Source: Saprospiraceae bacterium (lineage in GTDB: Bacteria > Bacteroidota > Bacteroidia > Chitinophagales > Saprospiraceae). Taken from it: a stretch of DNA of 64,000 nucleotides. The DNA lies in contig JADKGI010000008.1 in assembly GCA_016722285.1 (NCBI GenBank), positions 1 through 64,000 of the forward strand, written 5' to 3'. How positions within the stretch are numbered: the first letter of the stretch is position 1; every line of letters starts with the position of its first letter. Of the stretch, positions 47,291 to 56,477 are shown piece after piece. The position numbers and the translations under genes were made by a program. Under the pieces are notes generated by a model that ran no database searches, was not told where the DNA came from, and saw only the letters and a list, made by a program, of their open reading frames with translations.

Positions 47291-47673
47291 TAGCGGTATT
47301 GATAACAAATAAGATAGTAAAGTCAAAATACAGAGCTATAGTCCTGTATATCAAAGCTCAAACGCAAGAAGATTTCATGTAAAACATATTTTTTGCAGTA
47401 GGCCGATCTTTAGTATTTCAGTTTAGATCTAAAGCTGAGATACAATTTTCCTGACATTTGAAAATACTAAAGTCAATACCAGGTGATACATTAAAATTGA
47501 CAATTATTTTGGCGGATTGTGACCCACATCACTTTGGAAACACATGGACGATTTTGATATTTTATCGATTATAAATTAAACTATAAATCACATCAGAAGT
47601 CTTTATCTTTGTATCGATATTTGATTTTTCTGAATCAAACACCATTTTTAAGTATTGAAAAATTGCTCAGATT
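47291..47673 (+). other. Intergenic region before the GH30 gene
   Basis: AT-rich, no gene seen. The end of the oxidase operon lies on the left but no strong terminator was found. TATCTTTG at 47604-47611 is a candidate -7 box for the GH30 gene. Confidence 0.4.
47604..47611 (+). promoter_or_regulatory. -7 box (TATCTTTG) upstream of the GH30 gene
   Basis: Matches TAnnTTTG and lies 62 bases before ATG 47674. No clear -33 TTG at normal spacing, so moderate support only. Confidence 0.4.
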
Positions 47674-49110
47674 ATGTTGAATAATTTTAAATATGTCTTA
47701 TCACTCGTTGGTTTTATGGCAATAATTTGTGTTAATGCGCAAAGTAAATTAAATCGGGATGTATCCGTTTATGTAACATCAGAAAATACATCAAAAAGGA
47801 TGGAGAAGGTTGATGCGCAGGATTATATCAAAACATATCAACCTGTTGAAAATGAAGTTTGTATATTTGTTGATTCTCTTTCCAAATTTCAGAAGTTTGT
47901 TGGCATAGGTGGTGCATTCACGGATGCAGCCGCTGAAACATTTTATAAATTATCGCCTGAAAAACGCAAGGAGTTTATAACCATGTATTTTGATGAAAAG
48001 TTTGGTATTGGCTATAGTTTTGGGCGAACAAATATCAATAGTTGTGATTTTTCATCAGATACATACTCTTATGTCACAGATGGGGACAAGTCTTTGGAAA
48101 CTTTTAATATAGAGCATGACAGGCGCTATAAAATACCTTTAATCAGGGAAGCATTAAAAGCAACTAATGGAAAACTGAAGATATTTGCTTCCCCCTGGAG
48201 TCCGCCTGCATACATGAAGGATAATGCTAATATGTTGCAAGGTGGAAAGCTCCTTCCTGATTTTTATAAAATTTGGGCAAAATACTATGTTAGATTTATC
48301 AAGGAGTATGAAAAAGATGGTATTCCTATTTGGGGTCTTTCAGTGCAGAATGAACCAATGGCAAAACAAACATGGGAATCCTGTATATACTCGGCTGAGG
48401 ATGAATTGAATTTCATTAAAAATTATCTTGGACCCGAGTTGTACAAAAGCAAGATGCAAAATAAAAAGCTTATAGCATGGGATCATAACAGAGACTTACT
48501 TTATCATAGGGCTAATACGCTTCTTCATGACAAAAAAGCTTCGAAATATATTTGGGGCATAGGTTTTCACTGGTATGAGATTTGGAACGGAGGGCGACAA
48601 TATGACAATGTCAGAAGAGTAAAAGAAGCTTTTCCAGCGACAAATTTACTTCTTACTGAAGCTTGTAATTATCCTTTCGACTGGAATACGTTTGATCAAT
48701 GGAAGTGGGGCGAACAATATGGTGAAAATATGATTCAGGACTTCAATAATGGTGCTGTGGCTTGGACAGACTGGAATATTCTTCTGGATGAAACAGGTGG
48801 ACCCAACCATGTAGGCAACTTCTGTTTCGCACCAGTACATGCCAGGACTCATGAAAATAGTCTGCATATGATGAACTCATATTATTACATTGGCCATTTT
48901 TCTAAATTTATCAGACCTGGAGCAAGAAGAATTGCCGTCTCATCAAACAGGGCACAGTTATTAGCTACTGGATTTAAGAACCCGGACGGAATCGTCGCAG
49001 TTGTCATTATGAATAAGACAGAAGAAGATTTTGAGTACAAATTATTTATTGGTAATCAGGCTTTACCAGTGAAAATTTCAAAACATTCTATCATGACTAT
49101 TGTAATATAA
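47674..49110 (+). CDS. Secreted glycoside hydrolase family 30 (glucosylceramidase-like)
   Basis: Retaining beta-glycosidase with a clan-A TIM barrel and a side beta-sandwich. A signal peptide ends at VNAQ (residue 23). Motifs are FVGIGGAFTDAAAETFYKLS (GH30 start), PWSPPAYMKDN, GLSVQNEPMAKQTWESC with the acid/base Glu (about 226) and LLLTEACNYPFDWN with the nucleophile Glu (about 329). The end has the usual IVAVVIMNKTEEDFEYKL sandwich. Substrates of the family include glucosylceramide, beta-1,6-glucan and xylan; the exact one is open. 478 residues, complete. It is monocistronic by context. Confidence 0.93.
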   Translation: MLNNFKYVLSLVGFMAIICVNAQSKLNRDVSVYVTSENTSKRMEKVDAQDYIKTYQPVENEVCIFVDSLSKFQKFVGIGGAFTDAAAETFYKLSPEKRKEFITMYFDEKFGIGYSFGRTNINSCDFSSDTYSYVTDGDKSLETFNIEHDRRYKIPLIREALKATNGKLKIFASPWSPPAYMKDNANMLQGGKLLPDFYKIWAKYYVRFIKEYEKDGIPIWGLSVQNEPMAKQTWESCIYSAEDELNFIKNYLGPELYKSKMQNKKLIAWDHNRDLLYHRANTLLHDKKASKYIWGIGFHWYEIWNGGRQYDNVRRVKEAFPATNLLLTEACNYPFDWNTFDQWKWGEQYGENMIQDFNNGAVAWTDWNILLDETGGPNHVGNFCFAPVHARTHENSLHMMNSYYYIGHFSKFIRPGARRIAVSSNRAQLLATGFKNPDGIVAVVIMNKTEEDFEYKLFIGNQALPVKISKHSIMTIVI

Positions 49111-49145
49111 TTACTTGATTATCAATGTTTACTTTTAGCTTACAC

Positions 49146-49937
49146 TTATTTGGAATGCATTAATTCGTCCAATCTTTCTTTAGCCAATTCGGGCTCATTG
49201 GTCGTAATGAAATCAAAATTTTGAGATAGAAAAAAATCTATATCATCCACATCATTTACAGTCCATGCATTGAGAATCAAATTTAATTTCTTTGCCTCCG
49301 GGATCCATTGCGGTTTTTGCTTATATACCTTAAAATTATAATCCAAACCCGAAATACCCAGTGCTTTTAAATCCATAGGTGGCATGTCGCCATTTAGATA
49401 TTGCGTAGATACTGAAGGATTCAGATTGATCAGTGTTTTCAAAATATCAATATCAAAGCTTATATAGTCAATCATATTTTCGGCCTTCATTTTTTTAACC
49501 AGATTATAGACATTTTCTGCAATTTGAATACTTCTTTCTTTGCTAATACCTGAAGGCTTTATTTCCAAAACCAATCTTGTATGCTTATTTTTCTTCGTAC
49601 CGGCCTTCAGGTAAGCTTCAAGGGTAGGTATCTTTTCTTTATTTGACAGCACATATGTCAGTAAGTCCTGATAATTAACTTTTTCAATTTCTAATCCGTA
49701 AAATTTAGAATCGTGACAAATAACTAAAATGTTATCAGCTGTCATATGCACATCAAATTCCGAGCCGGCACACCCTAACTCAATGGCATGTTTGAGTGAA
49801 GCAATCGAATTTTCAGGTAAGTTTTTTGCATTCCACCCCCCTCTGTGCGCTATGATGGGATTGTACACATTCTTTTGATAAGTAGTCAATGATGTTCCCA
49901 TAATTATACTGAAGATCAATATTATATATTTTAGCAT
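49146..49937 (-). CDS. Glycerophosphodiester phosphodiesterase
   Basis: GDPD-family TIM barrel that splits glycerophosphodiesters into glycerol-3-phosphate and an alcohol. I start at ATG 49937 (MLKYIILIFSIIMG); the frame opens eight codons earlier with TTG. A signal or anchor helix is followed by the active-site signature NPIIAHRGGWNAKNLPENSI (catalytic His, Arg and Glu), GCAGSEFDVHMTADNILVIC and HDSKFYGLEIE. The end shows NLILNAWTVNDVDDIDFFLS. About 263 residues, so a short periplasmic or secreted form. Convergent with the GH30 gene. Confidence 0.92.
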   Translation of the reverse strand: MLKYIILIFSIIMGTSLTTYQKNVYNPIIAHRGGWNAKNLPENSIASLKHAIELGCAGSEFDVHMTADNILVICHDSKFYGLEIEKVNYQDLLTYVLSNKEKIPTLEAYLKAGTKKNKHTRLVLEIKPSGISKERSIQIAENVYNLVKKMKAENMIDYISFDIDILKTLINLNPSVSTQYLNGDMPPMDLKALGISGLDYNFKVYKQKPQWIPEAKKLNLILNAWTVNDVDDIDFFLSQNFDFITTNEPELAKERLDELMHSK

Positions 49938-50198
49938 TTCAAAATACTTATTAGAATCCAAATTTACGATAAATTTTAGAGAGAAGAGATTGTTTTTATT
50001 ACATTAGAGTTAAATTTTTCTTATCTACAGTTTTAAATTGATTTTAGTATTCGGCTTGATTAAGTGGATCACCAATAGGAAAATTATATTCAAACCAAGT
50101 ATTCATACAAATAAAAATATTGTGGTTAATTGTTGGAAATAGAAGTTTCAAATCAGATTTAAGCTAGGTGAACCTGTATTAACTTTGCCTAATATTCT

Positions 50199-50206
50199 TA
50201 TCTTTG
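50199..50206 (+). promoter_or_regulatory. -7 box (TATCTTTG) upstream of the S9 peptidase
   Basis: TAnnTTTG match 43 bases before ATG 50250; a second match, TAACTTTG, lies at 50180-50187. The -33 element is not clear for either. Confidence 0.4.
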
Positions 50207-50249
50207 ATATTTTAAACCAAAGCATTATCAAGACACATAATTACTAAAC

Positions 50250-52229
50250 ATGAAAGCGATATCTATTATATTTGGCTTTATTTTTCTTTGTCCCGCAAAC
50301 CAATATTCACAAGTTGCAAAAAGGGGAATACTTCCTATTGACTTATATAAACTTGGTGCGGTCAGTGACCCTCAGGTGTCACCTGATGGTCTGTGGGTAG
50401 CCTACACATTTAGTACTATTGACTCACTTAAAGACAAGCGGCAATCTGATATCTGGATGGTCAGCTGGGATGGTATGACCAATATTCAAATGACTTTTAC
50501 TCCGGAATCCGAATCCGCCCCCAAATGGAGTCCAGATAACAAATATCTTTCATTTCTTAGTAGCAGACAAGACAGAAAAGGCAATCAGCTTTGGTTACTG
50601 GATAGACGAGGTGGAGAAGGAAAACGTATCACCGATTTCAAAGGAGCCATAGCTGAATATGCTTGGAAGCCGGATGGTAAAAAACTTCTCCTGACCATGG
50701 AAGACGCTGAAGTTATAGATACCAGTATAGCCAAAACACCTAAACCCATGATAATGGACAGATACCAAATCAAACAGGATGTCGAAGGGTATAGATATAA
50801 GAAGCTTTTCAAACATCTGTATTTATTTGATTTGGAATCAAGAAAAACGGATACATTAACCCGTGGAAGCTACAATCATTCAGCGGCAGTGTGGAGCCCT
50901 GATGGCAGTCTCATAGCTTTTGTCAGCAATCGAACCGTCGATCCGGATGTCAATGAGAATACAGATATATGCCTCATAGAAGGCAAGCCTGAAGGTAAGA
51001 TTTCTGTTATTACCAGCTGGAAAGGCAGTGATACATCACCCCAGTGGAGTCCCGATGGAAAGCAAATAGTGTACACACGATCCACTTCTTCTGATAACTT
51101 CATCATGTATGATCAAGCTATTTTAGCAGTTGTCAGTAAGGATGGGGGAGCTCCAAAATTGCTCTCAGAGAAGCTTGACAGACCTGTTTCTTCACCAGTA
51201 TGGGACACAGATAGTAAAAGTGTTGTTGCCATAGTCTCCGATGACCGAAGACAATATCCGGTAAGATACGACATAAACACCGGGGAAATGACAAGACTTA
51301 GCACGGGCGATAATACAGTCCAAAGTATCAATCAAGCGGGCGGAAAGCGGGCAATATTGGCGAGTTTTCCTGATATCCCTTCTGAGATTTATACCTTTGA
51401 AACCGGTAAATTAAGAAGACTGACACATCATGCAGACAGTTTATCGACGCTGGTAAAGCTGGCATCTGTCAAAGGTGTTACCGCAAAAGCAAAGGATGGA
51501 AATGTAGTAAACGGCTTGTTGTACTGGCCGACAGACTCTGTTACTACTAAACCTTTACCGTTGCTAGTGATCATTCATGGCGGACCTGTAAGTCAAGATA
51601 ATTTCGGCTTCAATTTTCAATCACAATTACTGGCGGCAGCCGGATATGCTGTAGTTAATATTAACTATCGGGGTAGTAATAGCCGGGGCATCTCTTATTC
51701 CAAAGCAATTTCAGGTGATTGGGGAAATCTTGAAGTGGTAGATATCCACGCAATAATAGATGAATTAATTAAGAAGGGAGTAGCTGATCCCAATCGCCTC
51801 GGAGTTGGTGGCTGGAGTTATGGCGGCATTCTGACCGACTATCTTATCGCTTCTGACAATCGGTTCAAAGTGGCTGTTAGTGGGGCAGGAGTTGCTTTTC
51901 CCCTTGCACTATATGGCGTAGATCAATATATCATGCAATATGACAATGAATTGGGTGTGCCCTGGAAAAATCTGGATAAGTATCTTAAAGTTTCATATCC
52001 TTTTTTACATGCAGACCGCATAAAAACACCGACATTATTTATGGTAGGTGAAAAAGACTTTAATGTACCAGCTGTCGGAAGTGAACAAATGTACCAAGCA
52101 TTGAGGAGTCAGGGTGTTCCCACTCAACTTATAGTTTATCCGGGTCAATTTCATGGTATTTCTGTTCCCAGTTATCAGCTGCACAGATATGAACAATATT
52201 TAGCTTGGTATCAGAAGTATTTAAAATAG
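50250..52229 (+). CDS. Secreted S9-family prolyl oligopeptidase-like peptidase
   Basis: Serine peptidase of the S9 (dipeptidyl/acyl-aminoacyl) group. The signal peptide ends near QYSQ. A beta-propeller with TolB-like repeats (VSPDGLWVAYTFSTIDS, PDNKYLSFLSSRQDRKGNQL, SPDGSLIAFVSNRT) covers residues 30-400. The alpha/beta-hydrolase domain has LLVIIHGGPVSQDN, RLGVGGWSYGGILTDYLIA with Ser near 523, GEKDFNVPAVGSEQM (Asp near 600) and PGQFHGIS (His near 634). 659 residues, complete. Its targets are probably peptides taken up from outside or envelope peptides. Confidence 0.93.
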   Translation: MKAISIIFGFIFLCPANQYSQVAKRGILPIDLYKLGAVSDPQVSPDGLWVAYTFSTIDSLKDKRQSDIWMVSWDGMTNIQMTFTPESESAPKWSPDNKYLSFLSSRQDRKGNQLWLLDRRGGEGKRITDFKGAIAEYAWKPDGKKLLLTMEDAEVIDTSIAKTPKPMIMDRYQIKQDVEGYRYKKLFKHLYLFDLESRKTDTLTRGSYNHSAAVWSPDGSLIAFVSNRTVDPDVNENTDICLIEGKPEGKISVITSWKGSDTSPQWSPDGKQIVYTRSTSSDNFIMYDQAILAVVSKDGGAPKLLSEKLDRPVSSPVWDTDSKSVVAIVSDDRRQYPVRYDINTGEMTRLSTGDNTVQSINQAGGKRAILASFPDIPSEIYTFETGKLRRLTHHADSLSTLVKLASVKGVTAKAKDGNVVNGLLYWPTDSVTTKPLPLLVIIHGGPVSQDNFGFNFQSQLLAAAGYAVVNINYRGSNSRGISYSKAISGDWGNLEVVDIHAIIDELIKKGVADPNRLGVGGWSYGGILTDYLIASDNRFKVAVSGAGVAFPLALYGVDQYIMQYDNELGVPWKNLDKYLKVSYPFLHADRIKTPTLFMVGEKDFNVPAVGSEQMYQALRSQGVPTQLIVYPGQFHGISVPSYQLHRYEQYLAWYQKYLK

Positions 52230-52249
52230 GTGATCCATTTTATTGAGAA

Positions 52250-53337
52250 TCATTTAAGTTTTACCAGCAGAACTCCATCGTCAAAAACACTCCCGATGAG
52301 GAGTCTGCCTTTAAAAACTGCAGCACAGGATGATCCTGAAATAGGGTTACCATCGTTGATATAGATTTCGGTTGTCACAGGATGATCAAGATTGTTGACA
52401 TTAATTTTCAATACTTGAGAGGGGGAGCGTGATTCTGAATTTTTTGAGTGTTTTAAAAATTTCAGTAACTTTGGATGAGCACCCACCCATAAATTGCCAT
52501 CCATGTCCCATTCCAAATTGTCAACGCCTGTATTACATTTGATATTTCCTGTTTTTTTGAAAGGGGCAAGATCATAGACATTGATGCTGCCGTCGGTACA
52601 GGCGGCGACATATAGTTTTTTACCGTCCGGACTTGTAGTTATACCGTTGGCATATCTGATGCCTTCATCAAGGAGAGTTATCATCTTACCATCGAAGTAG
52701 CCGATACTTCCGGTACCGATCAACAGAAAATCTTCAATACCCGATAATCCACCACCGTCACTGTCATGATCATTGGTAAAATAAAATGATCGCTTTCCTA
52801 CCCCACCACATCATTAGGTTTTTTAATCAACGGATTGGTTACAGTTTCTTTATGTATTAGTATTGAGTCCAGGTATTGAAATATTTCAATGCTGTGTCCT
52901 GATACTCTGTGGTTTACAACAAAAAGCCATTTGGTACTATCCATTGGATCAATATATAGAGATAGACCATGTGGCCTAAAATCGGGCTGATCAAAAGAAG
53001 ATGTCAAATTTTTAAACGTCGGAGATGTACCCATAAAATTTAAAGAGTATATGGCACCTTTTACATCTTTTCCATCCATAACTTTCCTTCGGTCACATGA
53101 TGAAACGATTGCAAGTCCGGTGGTCTTGTCGATGGCGATATCTTCAGCGCCCACCAGGCCTGTGATAAATTGCGTTTTATTATTACTATTTGTTGATAAT
53201 GTTTTGAAGGTCCCCGCATACCACAGTGTACGTAATACCAAGAAAATAACGATGATCAAAAGAATAATTAGTATTTTATATCTATTTTTCATTATTTTGT
53301 TTTTTGGTAGAAATATAATCAAACAAAAATAAGTCAA
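52250..53337 (-). CDS. SMP-30/gluconolactonase/arylesterase-like beta-propeller protein, frameshifted
   Basis: Paraoxonase-like six-bladed propeller with an N-terminal anchor (IMKNRYKILIILLIIVIFLV). Blades are visible in TGLVGAEDIAIDKTTGLAIV, PHGLSLYIDPMDSTKWLFVV and IRYANGITTSPDGKKLYVAA. The frame stops after KKPNDVVG. One extra G at 52801-52804 (plus strand C run) gives VVGVGKRSFYFTNDHDSDGG, the calcium-site region expected in PON-type proteins, and continues to 52250. The shift is most likely technical. The start could be the ATG of MKNRYK, 14 codons later (53295). Substrate unknown. Confidence 0.85.
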
Positions 53338-53441
53338 TTATTTGGTAAAAATAGAATTATTCATTTCTCTGATTTTAGGGTGATGTCTTTAATAAATTTT
53401 TGAATCAATGAATAATTGAGCTTTCATACAAAAATACAAAA

Positions 53442-54434
53442 ATGGATAACGTTAAAAAGACAGAAGGATTAGTTGATAAAAAAGTCCACCCTGAAGAAAA
53501 AACGCGGTTGCATAAGCGCAATCAGCATCGGATGCGATATGATTTTAAATCATTGATAAAGAGTTACCCTGATTTGAAAGATTACATAATATTGAATAAA
53601 TACGGGGAAGAAACCATAGATTTTAGCAATAATATAGCTGTAAGGATGTTGAATTCTTCACTTCTGGTTCATTATTACGGCATTTTAAAATGGGAAATAC
53701 CAACGGGATATTTGTGTCCGCCAATACCCGGAAGAGCAGACTATATCCATTATGTAGCAGACCTTTTATCAGAAAAAAATTATGGAAAAATTCCTCCGGG
53801 TAAAAATGTCAGATGCCTTGACATAGGAGTGGGTGCCGCTTGTATTTATCCCATTATCGGTATCAAAGAGTACAATTGGAATTTTGTCGGAAGTGATATA
53901 GATTCCATTGCAATAAATTCTGCCGGGACTATTATTAATGATAATCCAATCCTGGACGGTAAATTGGAACTGAGGTTACAAACCAATGCCGGAAGCATCT
54001 TTCAGGATATTATTCATGACAATGAATATTTTGACCTGACTATCTGCAATCCTCCGTTTCATACTTCTTTTGAGGATGCACAGCAAGGAAGTGACCGGAA
54101 AGTAAAAAATTTGAAACTGGTTTTGAAAATGAATCCTAAGCTTAATTTTGGAGGAATGGCAAATGAATTGTGGTGTGAAGGCGGAGAGCATGGCTTTATT
54201 CAAAAAATGATCTCTGAAAGCCAGAAATATTCAAGTTCTTGTTTTTGGTTTACCACATTGATTTCAAAACAATCCAACCTTAAGAAGGCACTCCACGGAC
54301 TTGAAAGAGTCGGTGTGAAAGAAAGAAAAATTATTCCAATGGGGCAGGGTAATAAAACGAGTAGGTTGCTCGCGTGGACCTTCCTAGATAAGTCAAAACA
54401 GGAATTATGGAGAAAGGAGAGATGGGCCCTGTAA
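53442..54434 (+). CDS. rlmF: 23S rRNA (adenine(1618)-N6)-methyltransferase
   Basis: SAM-dependent enzyme that methylates A1618 (E. coli numbering) of 23S rRNA. A charged N-terminal region precedes HKRNQHRMRYDFKSLIKSYP, a family hallmark. The SAM site is VRCLDIGVGAACIYPIIGIK (about 124-143) followed by FVGSDIDSIAINSA, and the catalytic motif is LTICNPPFHTSFEDA (about 200-214). The end shows GGEHGFIQKMISES and MGQGNKTSRLLAWTF. 330 residues, complete, typical. Confidence 0.95.
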   Translation: MDNVKKTEGLVDKKVHPEEKTRLHKRNQHRMRYDFKSLIKSYPDLKDYIILNKYGEETIDFSNNIAVRMLNSSLLVHYYGILKWEIPTGYLCPPIPGRADYIHYVADLLSEKNYGKIPPGKNVRCLDIGVGAACIYPIIGIKEYNWNFVGSDIDSIAINSAGTIINDNPILDGKLELRLQTNAGSIFQDIIHDNEYFDLTICNPPFHTSFEDAQQGSDRKVKNLKLVLKMNPKLNFGGMANELWCEGGEHGFIQKMISESQKYSSSCFWFTTLISKQSNLKKALHGLERVGVKERKIIPMGQGNKTSRLLAWTFLDKSKQELWRKERWAL

Positions 54435-54487
54435 GCTTGACAATAATTATTTGAGTACTATTTTTTTTATTAAAACAAATGTATAAT

Positions 54488-55585
54488 TTATGCCAATCCA
54501 TGCCCTATATTATACAGCATGGCAACATGCGACTTGAGTCCTTTGAAAAATGATAATTTATCATTATATACTAATCCAAAATCTTCTGCAGTTTTTTTGA
54601 CAATGGATGCCATAGCAGGGTAGTGGATGTGCGAAATCCTTGGAAACAGATGATGTTCAACCTGATAATCAAGACCACCAATATACCACGATAAAATTTT
54701 ATTCTTGCCTGCAAAATTTGCAGTAGTGTTCAATTGATGGATTGCCCAGGCATTTTCAATATTACCTTGTTCATTTCGGATGGGTTGTTCCGCTCCTTCT
54801 ACCACGTGAGCCAACTGAAATACAGTGCTTAAGATCATGCCGGCTATAAGATGCATTGTGAAAAATCCAATGAACCACTGACCAAAAGAGATATCTAATA
54901 AATATAACGGAAGGATACATATTAATAGAACATATGCTATTTTAGTGGCTAATAAGATCAAAAATTCCTTCCATGGGTATTTTGGTACGATTCCTGATTT
55001 TGACAATTTGTTGTACAACCCTATCTCTTTGAAGTCTTTCCATAAGAATGAAAATGTCATTAATCCATATAAAAAGAAAGCGTATAAATGTTGGAAACGA
55101 TGGACGGGTTTGAGCTTATCATCATTATTTAGTCTTAACAAAAATTTGCCGGTAATATCTTCATCCATATGATGGATATTGGTATAGGTATGATGCAATT
55201 TATTATGTTGTATTTCCCAATTATACACGTTACCTCCGAGTAAGTACAGCGAAGCACCAAAGATTTTATTTACTACGGGGTAGTCAGAAAAGGAACCATG
55301 AATTGCGTCATGCATTACAGACATACCAACTCCAGCCACTCCTATACCCATTGGAATAGTAAATAGCAACATTTGAAGGTTTGAAAAATTACCGGATAGA
55401 ATTAACCCGTATGGTATAATATATAGGCAAAGCATAAAAATAGCTTTTACAATTAATTTATTTCCCCCGGTCTTACGTACATTATTTTTTTCAAAATATA
55501 ATTCAATATTTGTTCTGAGAACAGGAAAAAATAGTGATTTATCTTTATTTATAAAATTTACCTTAGATCTGATTTCTAACCCCAT
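54488..55585 (-). CDS. Membrane fatty acid desaturase (front-end type)
   Basis: Di-iron desaturase acting on acyl chains of lipids or acyl-CoA. Three histidine boxes are present: MHDAIHGSFSD (about 87-97), HNKLHHTYTNIHH (about 122-134) and YQVEHHLFPRISHIHYPA (about 305-322), where the Q-x-x-H-H form is typical of front-end desaturases. Four or five helices (IFMLCLYIIPYGLILSG, LLFTIPMGIGVAGVGMSVMH and others). No cytochrome b5 domain is attached, so electrons come from a separate ferredoxin or b5. 365 residues. Isolated gene. Confidence 0.92.
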   Translation of the reverse strand: MGLEIRSKVNFINKDKSLFFPVLRTNIELYFEKNNVRKTGGNKLIVKAIFMLCLYIIPYGLILSGNFSNLQMLLFTIPMGIGVAGVGMSVMHDAIHGSFSDYPVVNKIFGASLYLLGGNVYNWEIQHNKLHHTYTNIHHMDEDITGKFLLRLNNDDKLKPVHRFQHLYAFFLYGLMTFSFLWKDFKEIGLYNKLSKSGIVPKYPWKEFLILLATKIAYVLLICILPLYLLDISFGQWFIGFFTMHLIAGMILSTVFQLAHVVEGAEQPIRNEQGNIENAWAIHQLNTTANFAGKNKILSWYIGGLDYQVEHHLFPRISHIHYPAMASIVKKTAEDFGLVYNDKLSFFKGLKSHVAMLYNIGHGLA

Positions 55586-55863
55586 ATTAATGTTTAATTA
55601 TTGTTAAATTGTATGACATTTTACGCATTATTTTTTAATAACTCTTAAAGCTGGCATATTATTTTGCAAATCGGTTAAATATAACATATTTTATTGAATT
55701 TCAACAAAGTAAACAAAATTTATTTGATAATCAATATCTGCATGCCATAAGTTGAGAAAATAAAAGATTGAATTTAGGAAATGTTTTTGGTAGTACCGCA
55801 AGAGAAATTGTATTTTATGACACACGAAAAAAATAAGGAGATTTTTGAAATGCAAGATGGGAC

Positions 55864-56432
55864 TTACTTAATAATTATGTCAAAATCCACTTCAATATCT
55901 GTTTCGCCTCCAGCGTTACTGATATCACCTGAAATAACACCTGGAGCACTTTTAAAAGGTAAATGTCGAAGTGTAATTCTTAATTTACCATTACCAGCTT
56001 TTGATGTTTTTACTTTGGTTTTTAGACCCACCGGATAGTTGTTTGCATCATTATCATCATAAATAATGGACAAGTCGGTTAGTCCATTTCCTGATATTGA
56101 ATAAAATAATTGATGAAAATCTGCTTCCTTCAATATTTCTTCTGTAATGTCAACAGACGGTATGAGAAATTCATTTTTAAGTGTTAATTCCCCATTATAA
56201 GTTGTATTATTCTGAAGTGCGGCTACATAGGTTATTAACGGTGGATTACCGCCTACTCCGTCAATGTCCTGAAAAGAAAATGTAACATTTGAACCCCCGG
56301 TTTCAGGTATGAGTGTATAAGATAAAGTAGTAATAAGCTCCTCTTCATTTGGAATAACCGGATTTTTTCGCAGGAAACAAGAAATTGAATTCCCAATATA
56401 CACACACTTAAAATAATGAAATTATTTTTCAT
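55864..56432 (-). CDS. Lipoprotein partner of the TonB receptor, frameshifted
   Basis: Surface or periplasmic lipoprotein that is commonly encoded beside this type of TonB-dependent receptor in Bacteroidota. Start at ATG 56432 (MKNNFIILSVCILGIQFLVS) with the lipobox LVSC. One more A in the run at 56363-56368 then joins SCEKNPVIPNEEELITTLSY to the long frame. The rest shows VTFSFQDIDGVGGNPPLITY, NNTTYNGELTLKNEF and GDISNAGGETDIEVDFDIII, the usual pattern. About 190 residues restored. It follows the receptor by about 45 bases. Its ligand is unknown; context suggests metal. Confidence 0.75.
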
Positions 56433-56477
56433 TTTCTATAAATTGAAAATTAAAACATCTACAAATTAATCATTTAC